Shown here: in pieces, positions 22,029 to 33,500 of the stretch
Layout of the letters: each line of letters opens with the position of its first letter
Position numbering within the stretch: the stretch's first letter is position 1
DNA from: Exophiala sp. HKRS030
Taxonomy: Eukaryota > Ascomycota > Eurotiomycetes > Chaetothyriales > Herpotrichiellaceae
Length of the DNA: 64,000 bases
Reading direction: 5' to 3'
Assembly (NCBI GenBank): GCA_023897205.1
Contig: JAHWDD010000007.1
Location: 2,108,001 to 2,172,000, forward strand
Made by a program: the position numbers and the translations under genes
The notes under the pieces: model-generated
The model's input: only the letters and a program-made list of their open reading frames with translations
Database searches by the model: none
What the model was told of the DNA's origin: nothing

Positions 22029-23108
22029 ATGATATCGCCCATGGAGACTGTGAGTATTGACGATTTCGCATTTAATCATCTCGAAGGCAAAACAGCTATT
22101 ATTACGGGAGGCTCCAATGGTATTGGGGCACAAACTGTCAGGATTTTCTCTTCACACGGAGCAAATGTCGTGGTTGCAGATCTCGAATCCACGATAGCAG
22201 AAGCAGACGCTCTCATAGCTTCCCTGAAATATCCAGAAAAAGCGCTCTTCATTCCCACAAATACTCTCAGTTGGGAAGACATGAAGCTGTTGTTCAGACA
22301 AACCATTGAACGCTTTTTGCGTATAGATGTGGTTGTCGCAAACGCCGGAATAATGGAAAGCAGCAGCCTGTTCGATTTGGAAGCCGTCAACGACATGGGA
22401 GAGCTGCAAGAATCCACTGACGGATTTAGAGTGCTGGATGTTAACCTAAAAGGTACAATAAATAGTACGTCGCTCTATTTCTCAGCCTGTTCACATTTGC
22501 CACTTTCGACTATATGGTGAGACTGATAGCACATCCATTGCAGCGTTAAGGTTGGCCATGTTTCATATGCAACGGAACGAACCACGCTCTGCAGATGGTT
22601 CTCGAGGCTCTGTAGTTCTCATAACCTCGACGTCAGGATATTTTGGTAGTACTGGGGTGGGTGGGTATGTCACTTCAAAACATGGACTTATTGGGCTCTT
22701 GCGATCGTCCCAGCTTGCAGCAAAGAGAATAAACGTGAGAGTAAATGCAGTGGCCCCATTCGTGACTCCAACGGCGACGTTTCGGAAGGTTGCGGAAATA
22801 TGGGCTACTTCAGGCTTGAAGGCGAATACAATCGAAGATGTCGGAGCTGTAATCGCACAAACTTCTCTAACTCCTGGGAGTGGAAGGTGTATCTTGGTAA
22901 GCATCCCTAGCCATCTCCGCTCGGTTTGATTGCAATGCTGATAAGACGACAGGTTGCTGGGGGTATTATGCATGAGATGGAGGAGGCCAGGACCAAATTG
23001 ATTCCCCTTTGGCTTGGCGAAGAAATCGCTGAATACCTGCAAGCTGCTGGGCGACTCTTCGCAGAAGAAGGCTACCCTCTCCCAGCTGCAACACACAGTA
23101 GCTTGTGA
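22029..23108 (+). CDS. short-chain dehydrogenase/reductase
   Basis: NAD(P)-dependent classical SDR, oxidising or reducing a hydroxyl/keto group of a cluster intermediate. Three exons, 22029-22464, 22544-22896 and 22953-23108, give about 314 aa. The cofactor motif is TGGSNGIG (26-33), with Asp at the end of beta-2 (VVVADLES) suggesting NAD preference. NAG lies at 105-107, catalytic Ser174 in ITSTSGYFG and Tyr187-x3-Lys191 in GYVTSK. An alternative start at 22041 would drop four residues. No damage is seen. It is the last gene before the copia element, whose LTR starts 261 bp after the stop codon. Confidence 0.9.
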
Positions 23109-23368
23109 AGTAGTGTTAGACCTCTCATGCGGAGTACTCCGCCAAAACGATCTTTACAAACAGAGGCCTATTCCTAGGCCTCAAGACACTCTTTTTACTA
23201 CCCTATTTAGCACCCATTTCTCTTCCTATTCTATCTGATAAGGCGCTCGTTATTAAGGTAACCTCTAGAGCCCTATTCTTTAGGCCTATTTATATTCCTG
23301 TCCAGGAGTTAATGTGACAATAAGAACAGCCTTAACCGGAGGAAAAATTACGCTCCTTATTTACTATA
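23109..23368. other. spacer between cluster and copia element
   Basis: 3' flank of the SDR gene. Base composition is intermediate. No gene. It ends with CTATA, the target-site duplication of the retrotransposon. Confidence 0.5.
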
Positions 23369-23673
23369 TGTTAAGAGGACCAGGTCATATCGTAATAGGG
23401 AAGGGTATAGCGTAATAGGCCTTTATTAATGAATGACTAGCTAAGTGATAGCTAAATAAGGACTTAGAGAGCTTAAGGAGTGAAAGCTCATAAGGGGAGT
23501 AAAGACCTCCTTATATAGACGTAAAGGAGAATCTATATAGAAGGCTTTAGAACAGAATAGACTATTAATTTATAATCAATAGTCTTACCATGCTCAGCCT
23601 TGCGCAGTGTGCTCAGCCTTACGCGGGTTAACTGGTCGACACTTTTAACTTAGAATAGTTAATATAGTTAACA
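23369..23673 (-). repeat. 3' LTR of copia element
   Basis: 305 bp with TGTTAAG and GTTAACA ends. It keeps more C and G (for example GGTTAACTGGTCGACAC) than the other three copies in this window. Confidence 0.95.
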
Positions 23674-23681
23674 CACCCCCG
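23674..23681 (-). other. polypurine tract of copia element
   Basis: Plus-strand CACCCCCG, that is CGGGGGTG on the element strand, directly abuts the 3' LTR where plus-strand synthesis is primed. Confidence 0.75.
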
Positions 23682-24030
23682 TAAGTTAAGTAATATAGAT
23701 ATCGCTTAACTTAAATCGTTAATGATAGGTGTCAGCCATAAAAGGAAGGTCTATTAACTGAGAAAAGGTCGAAAAAATAAATAAAATGGCCTAAGTGAGA
23801 ATTGAACGTCGATTTTTAAGGGTTATATATTATACCCCTTAAAATATCAATTAAATATAGCTGTAAACTGACTCACTGGCGTAGTCAGTGAAATTGAGGG
23901 GCCCTAGTATTGTTAAATGCAGGGTAAGAGGGTTATCTGGCTTAGTATATTAGACAGAAAGTCGCTTAGCGTTTAGTAAGTGACTTGCGCTTCCAGTTAT
24001 AATTCCCTAGTCAGTTAATTCACCTAGTTT

Positions 24031-24086
24031 CACTGGGGGTTATTCCACTGAGGGTTATTCCACTGAGGGTTATTTCACTGAGGGTA
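24031..24086. repeat. 15-bp tandem repeat in the copia 3' untranslated region
   Basis: Nearly four copies of CACTGAGGGTTATTC, differing at single positions, between the end of pol and the 3' LTR. Confidence 0.9.
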
Positions 24087-24189
24087 TAGGTAACTACTAA
24101 CTTCATTTATAACTAGGCCTAGTAGCTAGTTATAAGAGAAGATAGTAAATCTCCTTTTTAATGTATAAGTTAGTTAAATAACTTATATT

Positions 24190-27100
24190 TTTACCGTTTT
24201 TTCCTTTTCCTTAGAGTTATTAAATATCTTATAAGGATATATAGGTTTTAATAAACTAAACTTAGTTTATTAGTACCTATTAACTCTATATTATAGAGTT
24301 ATAAGGCTTTAAGGCCTATTCCTTTAATAAACTGAGTCCATTTATTAGGGGGTATAGCCTTAGTGAGTCTATTAGCTAATTAGCTTTCTGTTAATATCTA
24401 TATAAGGTTTAATAAGCCGTTTTTAGCGCATTCTTAGACGTAGTGATATATGATATTAATATATTTAGTCCTGGCGTGATAAATAGGGTTTTTCGTTAAC
24501 TCTATAGCCGAGTTTAAGTCACTATATATATTAGAGATTTCTAGGCTATAGGCGCCTATCTTAGATAGTAATCCTCTAATATATTGTTATTCTTTAATGG
24601 CGTCACGTAGAGCTATATATTCTACCTCATAGAATAATAAAGTGACTATTTTTTGTAGTTTTAAGTTCTATGATAAAGGGCTTTCTCTATAGAGAAGTAT
24701 ATATCCTGTTATTAATCTCCTGGTGCCTATATTACCCCCCTAATCTGAATCCATATAGGTATCTATATGATTTAGACTTAAGTGATATAATAGGCCTAGA
24801 TCTTTCGTTTTAGTAAGGTATTCCTAGACCTTTTTAATAGTTTTAAAGTGTTAAGGGCCTAGGTTAGATATATATCTTACTAATAAGTCTATAGAGTAGA
24901 CTAGGTCTAGCTAAGTTTTTATTAATAGATATAATAAGGCCTTAATTTATTGTTAATAAGCTTTAATATCTTCTTTTTTTATCTATCCTTCTAGGGACTC
25001 TATTTTAGTCCCTAGTGAGATTGGGTAGTCAAATTTACCTTCCTTAAAAGGTCTAAACCTTTTTAGGATCTTTTCGATATATTATCCTTATTATAGTGAA
25101 ATAGACCTTTTAGGTTTATTTCTAGCGATTTTAATTCCTAGAAACTTATTAATATCTCCTAAGTCTTTAAAATTAATAGACTTAGATAGTTTCTAATAGA
25201 GATTTTTAATCGTTTGTGTTTTAGGTAATAAAATAAGTAAATCGTTAATATATAATATAAAAATAGTTATTTTATCCTTATTTATATAGATTAATTAGTT
25301 AATCTATAGTGAGTATAGATCGCATTCTTTTAATAGTTATCGTAAATACGTTTCTCACTCTCTCCCTAACTATTTTAGGCTATATAGGGCCTTATTTAGT
25401 TAACAGATATAGTTAGGGTAATCCTTATTAATAAAGCTAGTTAGTTAACTTATATAAACCTTTTCTTTTAGGGTTGCATTGATATAGACTATTTTGATAT
25501 CTCATTATCTTATTTCCTAGTCTAGGGAAGTCCCTATAGCTAGGAGTAGTTACTAGGTAACAGGGTTAACTGTGTTAGTAAAGGTTTCGAAGAAATTAAC
25601 GCCATATTTCTGTTAAAAACCTTAGGCGACCTATCTAGCCTTATATATAGGGTTCCTATTAGCGTCTTTAACCTTTAGAACCTATTTACCTTCTAGGACT
25701 TTCATATAGTTCTCTTTAGGCACTAAGGTCTAGGTATTTTTAGACTTTAGGTTGTTAATCTCCCTTAGATAGGTGTTTTTCCATTTTTCTAAGTCTTTAA
25801 ACTTTATGGCCTAGTTATAGGTAAGGTCAGTTAATAGTAAGGCTATATTATCCATAGATTTATCCTTATTAGCTTCCTTTAGTTACTTTATAAAGGATTT
25901 ATACTAGGCATCAGTGTTTTCAATATTTTTGACGTTATTTAGGTCATTATTTTGGTCTGTATCTATAGGTTTAATATCTATAGGTGTTACGTTAATTAAT
26001 GGCGTGTTTTAGGCGTCTTTTAAGGCCTTTTTGAAGTCCTTAGCCCTTTTAGAGGCCCTAGAAGGTAAATCCTTAAGGAAATATCCTTCTATTATATCGA
26101 AGTCCTTAGCCATGATGGTTTTCCTACCATTTAGCTCTAATAACTTAACCTAATTAGGCGTCTCGAAATAGCCTATAAGGTAATAGGGTTTTGCTCTATT
26201 ATCAAGTTTTTTAAGGAATTCTTTTAGTTCCTTTTTATAGTAAATAGAGCCCTATACCTTAATGTTTAATATATTAGGTTATTTTCCTATTTTAACCTTA
26301 TATAGAGTTATATAACTCTTTAACGCGCTATGTGAGGTCCTATTATATATATAGGTAGCCGCTAATAGCGCTTCTCTCTATAGAGATTTAGATAAGCCTA
26401 ATTCTATTAGTATAGACCTTATCTTTTCTATAATGGTCCTATTAAATTGTTCACTTAGGCCATTTTAACTTAGGCTATAGAGGGTAATAAAGGTTATATT
26501 AATGCCCTCATTTTTAGCGTATTCTTTGAATTTTATAGACTTATATTTATTATTAGATTGAAGTCTTTTTATAGGCTTTTAAGATTGTTATTCCTTATAT
26601 ACCTTATAGGCTAGAAATTCATCGAATACTTAATCCCTTATTATAAGTAAATAAATAGTGATATACCTCAATTTATTGTCTATAAAAGAGACAAAATATC
26701 TCTTTTTAGAGATCGTTTTAGGCGTTATAGGTTTATATATATCGCTATGAACCTTTTCGAGCGTTTCTAATGCCCTAGTCATAGGTTCTCAGCTTATTTT
26801 TAATGTTGCCTTAGCTTTTAGGCATGTTTCGCACCTTATAGGGTTATTAGGCTTCTTTTTCTCCTTTTTATACCCTTTAGTGACATTAACTAGTTATTTT
26901 ATAACTGTTTTATCTATATAACCTATTCTGAGGTGCTATATATTGTTTTCTGTCAAACTTATATAGGCGTACTCGTTTTTGGTGTTCACTATAGCGCTTA
27001 TTACTATAGTTATAAGGTTTTTAACGTAAATCCCCTATACCATTTTCCTTTCACTCTTAAATAGGCCTATTTCCTTAGGGCTTATTTTAATGTTAAATCC

Positions 27101-28198
27101 CTTTTTAGATAAAAGGCCTAGGCTTAATAGGTTTAAGTCTAGTTCTAGTATATATAGATAGTTAGTTATAGTGCCCTTTTTTCCTGTGAATAGAAAGTGA
27201 ACCTTTATATTCCCTATCTAATTAATAGTTATATTCGACATTTTTTCCTAGTTAAGGGTAGTGTTATATAGCCTTAGATCACTAAAAAGTGCCTTATTAG
27301 CGTATATATATCTTAAGGCGTCACTATCTAATATCTAGATATTTTAATCATAGATATCATTAATTAATAGGGTAAATTTACCTTATTCTAAGTCTTTCTT
27401 TATTCCTATTAATAGAGTCTTCTTATTTTGAGATTTTTCAGTCTCTTTAGCCCTTTTAGGCTTTAAATGTGGGTGTTTTTTTCAGTATTTTTCCTCTTTA
27501 TGGCCTGCCTTTTTATAGAATAAGTATTTAGGCTTGTTTTTAGCCTTATTAGTTGATTCTGTAGGCATAGCCATTTCCTAAGGCTTTTTAGACTCTAAAC
27601 GTTTATTTTCATCGATTAGATAGCTAAATATAGCTATTAAATCGATATTTTCAGTTTAAGTTCTTAGGTGCTAAGTTATTATGGCTATCACGTTCTTATA
27701 TTCACTTATAAGGTTATTAAGCGCATAGATAACTATAATCTTTATTAAAATAAATAGGTTTCTAGTCGCTAACTCGTTTAATAAATATTTTATTCGTGTT
27801 AAATAAGCCTTAATTAAATTCTTTTCTCTAGCTAAGGTTATTAAGAATAGCTCCTTATATAGAAGGAATTCCGAACTAAAGCCTTTAGGTTTATATAGGG
27901 CTTTTAGTTAATCCCATATCTCTATAGCTATTAGTAAGCCTTTAACTTGTAATAGTGACCTATTGTCTAGGGCTAGACAAATTAGGGCGGCTACCTTAGT
28001 CAAATTGTTTTCTCATGTCCTTATGTAGGCTATATAGGCTTCCTTAGTGTCAAAATCATCGATATAAGGCTTAACTAGATATAGGGCGTTCTCATATCCC
28101 TTATCCGTTATATAGGCTTTCATTTGTAGGGCCTAGAACTCCTAATTAGTGAAGCCTTTTAGGCGCTAAACTCTAAATGGATTAGAGTTATTAGCCAT
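24190..28198 (-). pseudogene. degenerate copia gag-pol
   Basis: The minus-strand frame starts at ATG 28198 (MANNSNPFRV). It runs through gag; a zinc knuckle near 27530-27472 whose Cys codons are now Tyr (YLFYKKAGHKEEKY); a protease with ILDSDA in place of DSGA (about 27330); and an integrase with HLRIGYIDKTVIK, CETCLKAK and an NGLSEQFNRTIIEKIR segment (about 26470). The reverse transcriptase has YINDLLILL in place of YVDDLLILL (about 25250), and RNase H ends KYINIIYHYV (about 24460). Stops fall at former Gln and Trp codons. Domain borders are approximate. Confidence 0.9.
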
Positions 28199-28419
28199 TT
28201 TTAACCTTATACCTTATATATATAGATATATATATAGGTTATAGATTATTATATATTAATATAAGTATTCTAAACCTTATAAAGGTTTTAGAATAAATAA
28301 AGAGTTTTTCGGAAATCTTAGATTCCTTAGACTAGAAGGTCTCTTTATGTCACTTAGTAACCGTTCCTTATAGGGTAAGGCGTTAATATAAAGGTCATTT
28401 ATATTACTAAAGCTACCTA

Positions 28420-28430
28420 GGCTCATAACC
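28420..28430 (-). other. copia primer-binding site complementary to the tRNA-Met anticodon loop
   Basis: Plus-strand GGCTCATAACC lies immediately next to the 5' LTR. It equals the anticodon stem-loop of initiator tRNA-Met (CAT anticodon) rather than a tRNA 3' end. Some copia-group elements are known to be primed by such internal half-tRNA fragments. Confidence 0.8.
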
Positions 28431-28738
28431 TATTAAGAGAACTAGGTTATATCGTAATAGGGAAGGGTATAGTGTAATAGGCCTTTATTAATGAATGAGT
28501 AACTAAGTGATAGCTAAATAAGGACTTAAAGAGCTTTTTTAGAGTGAAAGCCTATAAAGGGGGGTAAAGGTCTCCTTATATAGACGTAAAGGAGAATCTA
28601 TATAGAAGGCTTTAGAACAGAATAGACTATTAATTATAAATTAATAGTCTTACTATGCTCAGCCTTACGTAGTGTGCTCAGCCTTACATAGGTTAACTAG
28701 TTAACACTTTTAACTTAGAATAGTTAATATAGTTAACA
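28431..28738 (-). repeat. 5' LTR of copia element
   Basis: 308 bp; the outer end is intact GTTAACA, the inner end is TATTAAG (G-to-A from TGTTAAG). It has more C-to-T and G-to-A changes than the 3' LTR. Confidence 0.95.
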
Positions 28739-29690
28739 CTATATAATAAATAGAATATTATTTTATAGTTATTAAGAATAGACTTAATAATATATCTTAT
28801 TAAATCTCTAATTATTTTATTACCTAAAAAGTTTTATAAAGCTTAATAGTTATAAGTCTAACTATTATATTTACTTAGTAATTTATTATATATAATAGTC
28901 TTATCACTATAAGGCTAATTAACTAGATTAATTAAGTATAATTTAGCTCTATACTTTAATAATAAATAGTATAATCCTATTACATAATACCCTAAAAATA
29001 ATTAATATATTAAGTCTAATTTAAGAGCCTTAACTTACTAAATTAGTTATTATTATATTATTTAACTTAAACTTATAAGAAGCCTTTAAAATATAAGTAA
29101 AATACCCTATAAAGAGTATTATTATCTCATTAATTATAAGGAAAAATAAGAGCACTATTATCTACTAATAGTTAACTCTTATAATAGAATAAATAGACTT
29201 AATTTAATATCACTAAGGCGTATTAATAGTAATAAACTTAGTTAACTCTATATAATTAGTATTAAATAAGAAAAATCGATAAATTTACTTCTATTAATTA
29301 TACTCTATAAATCTTATAAGTATACTTATTAAGCTAGTTTAGTACTTATATCTATAAATCTCTATATAAATAACTATATAAAAAAAGTAAACTAAGTTAA
29401 TAGAGAAGTTTTTCTTCTATAAGAGAAACCTAGGGCCTTATATTTCTTAGGGCTAGGTCCATTAATTAAGTGGCCCTAGTATTTATTATATCACAGATTA
29501 ATCAAATTAAGTTCCAGCCTAAAAACCTTATAAATAGATTAATAGGCTCTCTGCCTAACGCTAATATAGTTATTAGCCTTTATAGTACTTAAATAGGTAA
29601 AAGATAAGAAGGATTCTCCTTAGGTTTAAGGTCCTTAACCTCTATAGCTATATTAATCCTTATAGGGCGTGTTTTAGGCACTTTCAGCGC
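28739..29690. other. AT-rich RIP-degraded DNA
   Basis: No intact gene. Minus-strand reading from about 29785 downward gives a long frame interrupted by former Gln/Trp stops, starting MRRSQRIPKAKRWFDE. It looks like another dead transposon protein, whose family I could not identify. Confidence 0.45.
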
Positions 29691-30522
29691 GTTTTTTTTG
29701 CTTTTTTTTGAGGTCTAGGTGATATAGACCTATCCTTTTCATCGAACCAGCGTTTAGCCTTTGGAATGCGTTGTGAACGTCTCATGGCGGGTGTTTTGTG
29801 GAGTTGGCACCTGTCAAACGCGTGGTTTGCCAAATAGAAAAACGCGCCAAGACCATGCCAAGCCACCAACATAACAAACGGGCTGCGGAGGAGATAATAT
29901 ATATATATACACACACGAACTCCTCTTCTTCGCCACGGTTTGCTGGGAGTATGCTCGAGCACGCACGGTACAATTGTGTATCAGGATACCAACGGGGTCA
30001 TTCCTGGCTCTCGAAGGCTTTTTTTCTTTCTCGAACCGGGCTCGACATGTCCCGCCCCACGGATATTGGAAAGTGGCTTGGGAGGAGAGAAAGAGAGGGC
30101 CGGTCGAAGTCAAGAATGTCATTCCAATGTCGACCGATCCAGGGTTCGAAAGGTGTCGCCAGTGGGCATGTGTCCATCAAAGAAAAATCCCACCACCCTC
30201 TCAGAATTGAAGGGCTTCAAAGCAATGGTGAATTCAGTAGTACCGTTCTTCCCCCTACCGAGTACTGTCGTACTCAATACTCTTGTCGACAGTGTTTTTG
30301 TTTTTGGCATGGCTACCTAGGTGCGAAAAGTTGTGCACACTCGCTCGAACTCAGGATCCAAACATGATCCGAAAAGATCTACACCATACACACACTTGGG
30401 GCAAACAATTTCTGCTTTGACCGAGATTCAGTTACAATCACAATACGGTTAACAAACAATACATTGCCTGTGCTGGTTCGTTTAATGCGCGTTCATGACG
30501 ATTTTCCCCCGCGATTGTCTAA
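29691..30522. other. right edge of transposon block and 3' flank of Nup85-like gene
   Basis: Base composition returns to normal at about 29750. Contains a TA/CA microsatellite (about 29898-29917). Several overlapping short frames (29798-30367) lack any motif or codon signature and are not called. Confidence 0.45.
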
Positions 30523-33500
30523 CTAGAGCTCGGCGAGACTCAACTCCTCGGCCAATCCTATTCTCAATGTCCTCACCACCTCGTCGCCCGTCACCTGCTT
30601 GTTGTCCTTGAACCTCTCCCGCCAGTCCCATCCTTTCGGTGCAGTATCGTGGTTCTGGCCGGGGCCGGGGACAAGCACGCCGCTACTGCCTGCACTCTTG
30701 CCGCCACCCGTGCCCGTGCTGGTCAGATCGCTCTTGCCCAGCATCTCCGAACCCATCATGCTAAAACTAAAAGCCGAGTTCGTGCCGGACGACATGCTTT
30801 TCTTGAGCATGGCGTGTGGACTCGGCGGCTGGGAGCCGTGGAAGTTCCGCAGAGCGGCCTGCAAACATTCTTCCGTGGCGTCGTACACCCGCGCCGACAC
30901 CGTCGAGAGGTCTTCGATCGCGGCCAGGATGGAGTAGATCTGCGTCGGGGTCAAGACCGACTTGCCCGAGGGGTGGCTGTCGGCGAGCAGCGCAGTGGCT
31001 TCACCAAGCAGTGTTAACAACCCGTCGACTTGGATGGCAGATTGGCGTTCAGGGTCGTAAAGACCGCCATAGATGCTGTCTGCTGCACTGTCGATTGCAG
31101 CGACGAGGGTCTTGGCGGCAGCTCTACGACGGGCGAGAGGTTTGAGAGTCGAGGGCTTCATTTGTAAAGCATCTTGGTCGCGTAGAGTGTAGAAGCGTCT
31201 GAGACAAGCATAGCCGACAAGGTAGAATTGCAGAATTTCCGCGGCTTCGGGATCGGCTTCGGCGATATCTGACAGGGCAGACTTGGGGTTTCCGACCAGG
31301 CTTTGTAGTCCATCGTCCATCTCATTTTCCGGTGGATATGCTCGAGACTGGACCAAGGAGTAGCTGATCAGCAGATCGATCAATTGTCGAATCTTGTGTG
31401 ACGCATGACTCCGTGAGTAGCACAGGAGAGCTGTGCCATAGTCTGTCGTGTTGTTGACGAGATGATCTCCAAAACGATCCGAGACCTTGCGCGCTTCTTC
31501 CTGCAGGCCGAGATCCGAGCAAAGATTGGTAAGCTTCTCAGCTCGATCCTGGGAGACAACCTGGAGCTGGTCAAGATAACCGCCAACAGCAACTCGCATG
31601 GCCTCACGGTCATCCAGTCTGTTCACAACCGAGATTGCCACTTCCCAGCCCTCAACCGCAGTGCCGTCAGGGAGCCGTAATATGTCCTTATCAAAGAGCT
31701 GATCGGCGTAACCCCGCAGAATATCATCCTTGGACACAGCTGGCTTCTCTACGCCGTAGCTGAGCACCATGAGATCCTCATCATTCAACCCACTTGGTCG
31801 AGAAGCGGAGCCTTCAGTTTCTAGCCATCCCGCCTTGGACCCAATCTCGGCCACAGAAGCAGCAATACATTGGGACAAGACACGGAGCACTAGAAGAGCT
31901 CCTTGAGTGTTACCCTGGAGCACCGCGGCTAAGCCAACCTCAACAGGCGACATGGCATTGATTTGGAATGCATTCTTATCTTTGGGATCGGTCACGCTGA
32001 GAAACGAGTCTCGCAACCGTGCGAGATAGAGGTCTGTCTCGGTGAGGTTTGCCGCTTCCAAGTTATTAGCTCGGCTGACGTCGAAACTCCATTGGGCGAC
32101 TGATGCATTTGCGGTGCCATCCCACCATACCGTCAAAGAGGTCGCAGCCTCGAGCCAATCCTGAGACTGAGCAACAATCTCTTCGGCACTACCGAGCATG
32201 ATGTTGTAGATTATTTTCAAGTTCTGGTAGATCGTCCAAGGCAAGGTCGATTTGGACTTCTGCCCAAGCTTGGCGAGGAGGGTTTTGCCAGGTTTGCGCA
32301 ATCCAAAATTCTCCGCCTCAAAAGATTCATCATCGTCAAGTTCTTCGTGAGCTGAAGCCTGATCTGTCAAATTTTCCAGTTCTGCCTCGACTTGGCTCCG
32401 AAACAAGTCCCACTCCGGGCCTGCCACATTCCAATCTTCGAGTTGAATTACAGGACAAGAGTTGAGTAGGACTCTTGCGCGGTATATGGCACTCTGGACT
32501 GCTTGGAGCTGTGCGCCTTTGTAGCCGATCTCATCCGTGCCCTCATCTGTAGCAGATGCGGCGTATCGAAAATCGGCATCAGCAAACAACTGCATGACCA
32601 TGCCCAATCTGCCCCTCAGCACCAAGCTTTGAACGGCATCCCAAAACAAGTCGTGAGATACGCAACTGGGTTGAGCTGAAGCTACGGAGTTGTAGAGCGA
32701 CTCATACGAAACGTGATACTCATCGAGCCATTCTAGGAGAAGCTGTGGCATTGGAGTCGAAGGGCCGTTTGGAGAAGGAGGAGGATGCCGCAGGGCGAGT
32801 AAGAGAGATGCTAGATAGTTGGCTTTCGTGAACGCAGGCGCCGAAGGCTGTGGCCCGATCTCGCTGCTATCGAGGGCAGGACGGTCTATCTCCACGAAGC
32901 GATGCCAGACGGAGATCAACTCGACGACTCGCTCAGAAACGGCTTCGAGGGCCCTGTTGCTGTCCATCAAGTACTGCGTCTGCTCGTCGAGTTGTCGGAG
33001 GAGCTGTTCGGTTTGCAAGATCACCTCGTCCGGTTCGGCTAGAGTGGCTGGTTGTGCCCTCGTGGCCATGTTCTGCGCCAGACTGACGACGATGTTTTCA
33101 TTGCCTTTGTTGGGCAAGGCAGAAATTCTCGAGGCCCGTAAAGGTCTACTACGATGCTGATGGGACAACATCCTGGAATCTCGATTGTTCCCGCTCATGG
33201 TGCTGAACTTCATGAGCGATGCTGCCGATTGCTCATTCATAGTTTCAAAGCCCCGTGAGAATCCAAACTGGCTTGTCCCGTACTCCTCCGCCACCCCTGG
33301 CTCTTCTTCTTCCATGGCTTCTTCATCTGAAAAGTCCGCATCTGCATCATCTAGGTCGGTGTATTCTGAGTTTTGCGACAGCCCAAACGAAGTGTGATAT
33401 GGTCTTGCCATTTTGCTGGCTGGCGTCCCATTCTTCGTGCGCGGCTCTTCGTATGATCGGGATTGTGGAGAGCGTAAGGGAGGAGACGATTTCGAAGGCT

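Larger units (their letters stand above)
23369..28738 (-). mobile_element. complete Ty1/copia LTR retrotransposon, RIP-inactivated
   Basis: A 5370-bp element with two LTRs, flanked by the 5-bp duplication CTATA (23364-23368 and 28739-28743). It is transcribed on the minus strand: 5' LTR 28738-28431, primer site, gag-pol, polypurine tract, 3' LTR 23673-23369. The domain order (protease, integrase, RT, RNase H) is the copia order. The coding frame is full of stops that replace Gln and Trp, and several Cys and Gly codons are G-to-A mutated, so the element is dead. Confidence 0.95.

Noticed and set aside
14141..23108. Secondary-metabolite biosynthetic cluster
   Set aside because: No polyketide synthase, NRPS, terpene cyclase or prenyltransferase is present; the ring-cleavage enzyme argues for breakdown.
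23786..23880. tRNA-like gene on the minus strand (GTTCAATTC loop, GTTTACAGC box)
   Set aside because: Acceptor arms do not pair and the T-stem is not complementary; it lies in the 3' untranslated part of the RIP-mutated copia element.
28420..28430. tRNA-Met gene
   Set aside because: Only the anticodon-loop 11-mer is present, exactly next to the LTR; it is the primer site.
7110..29690. Starship-type giant transposon carrying the cluster as cargo
   Set aside because: No tyrosine recombinase (captain) gene or matching outer ends were recognised; the two AT-rich blocks are explained by ordinary elements.
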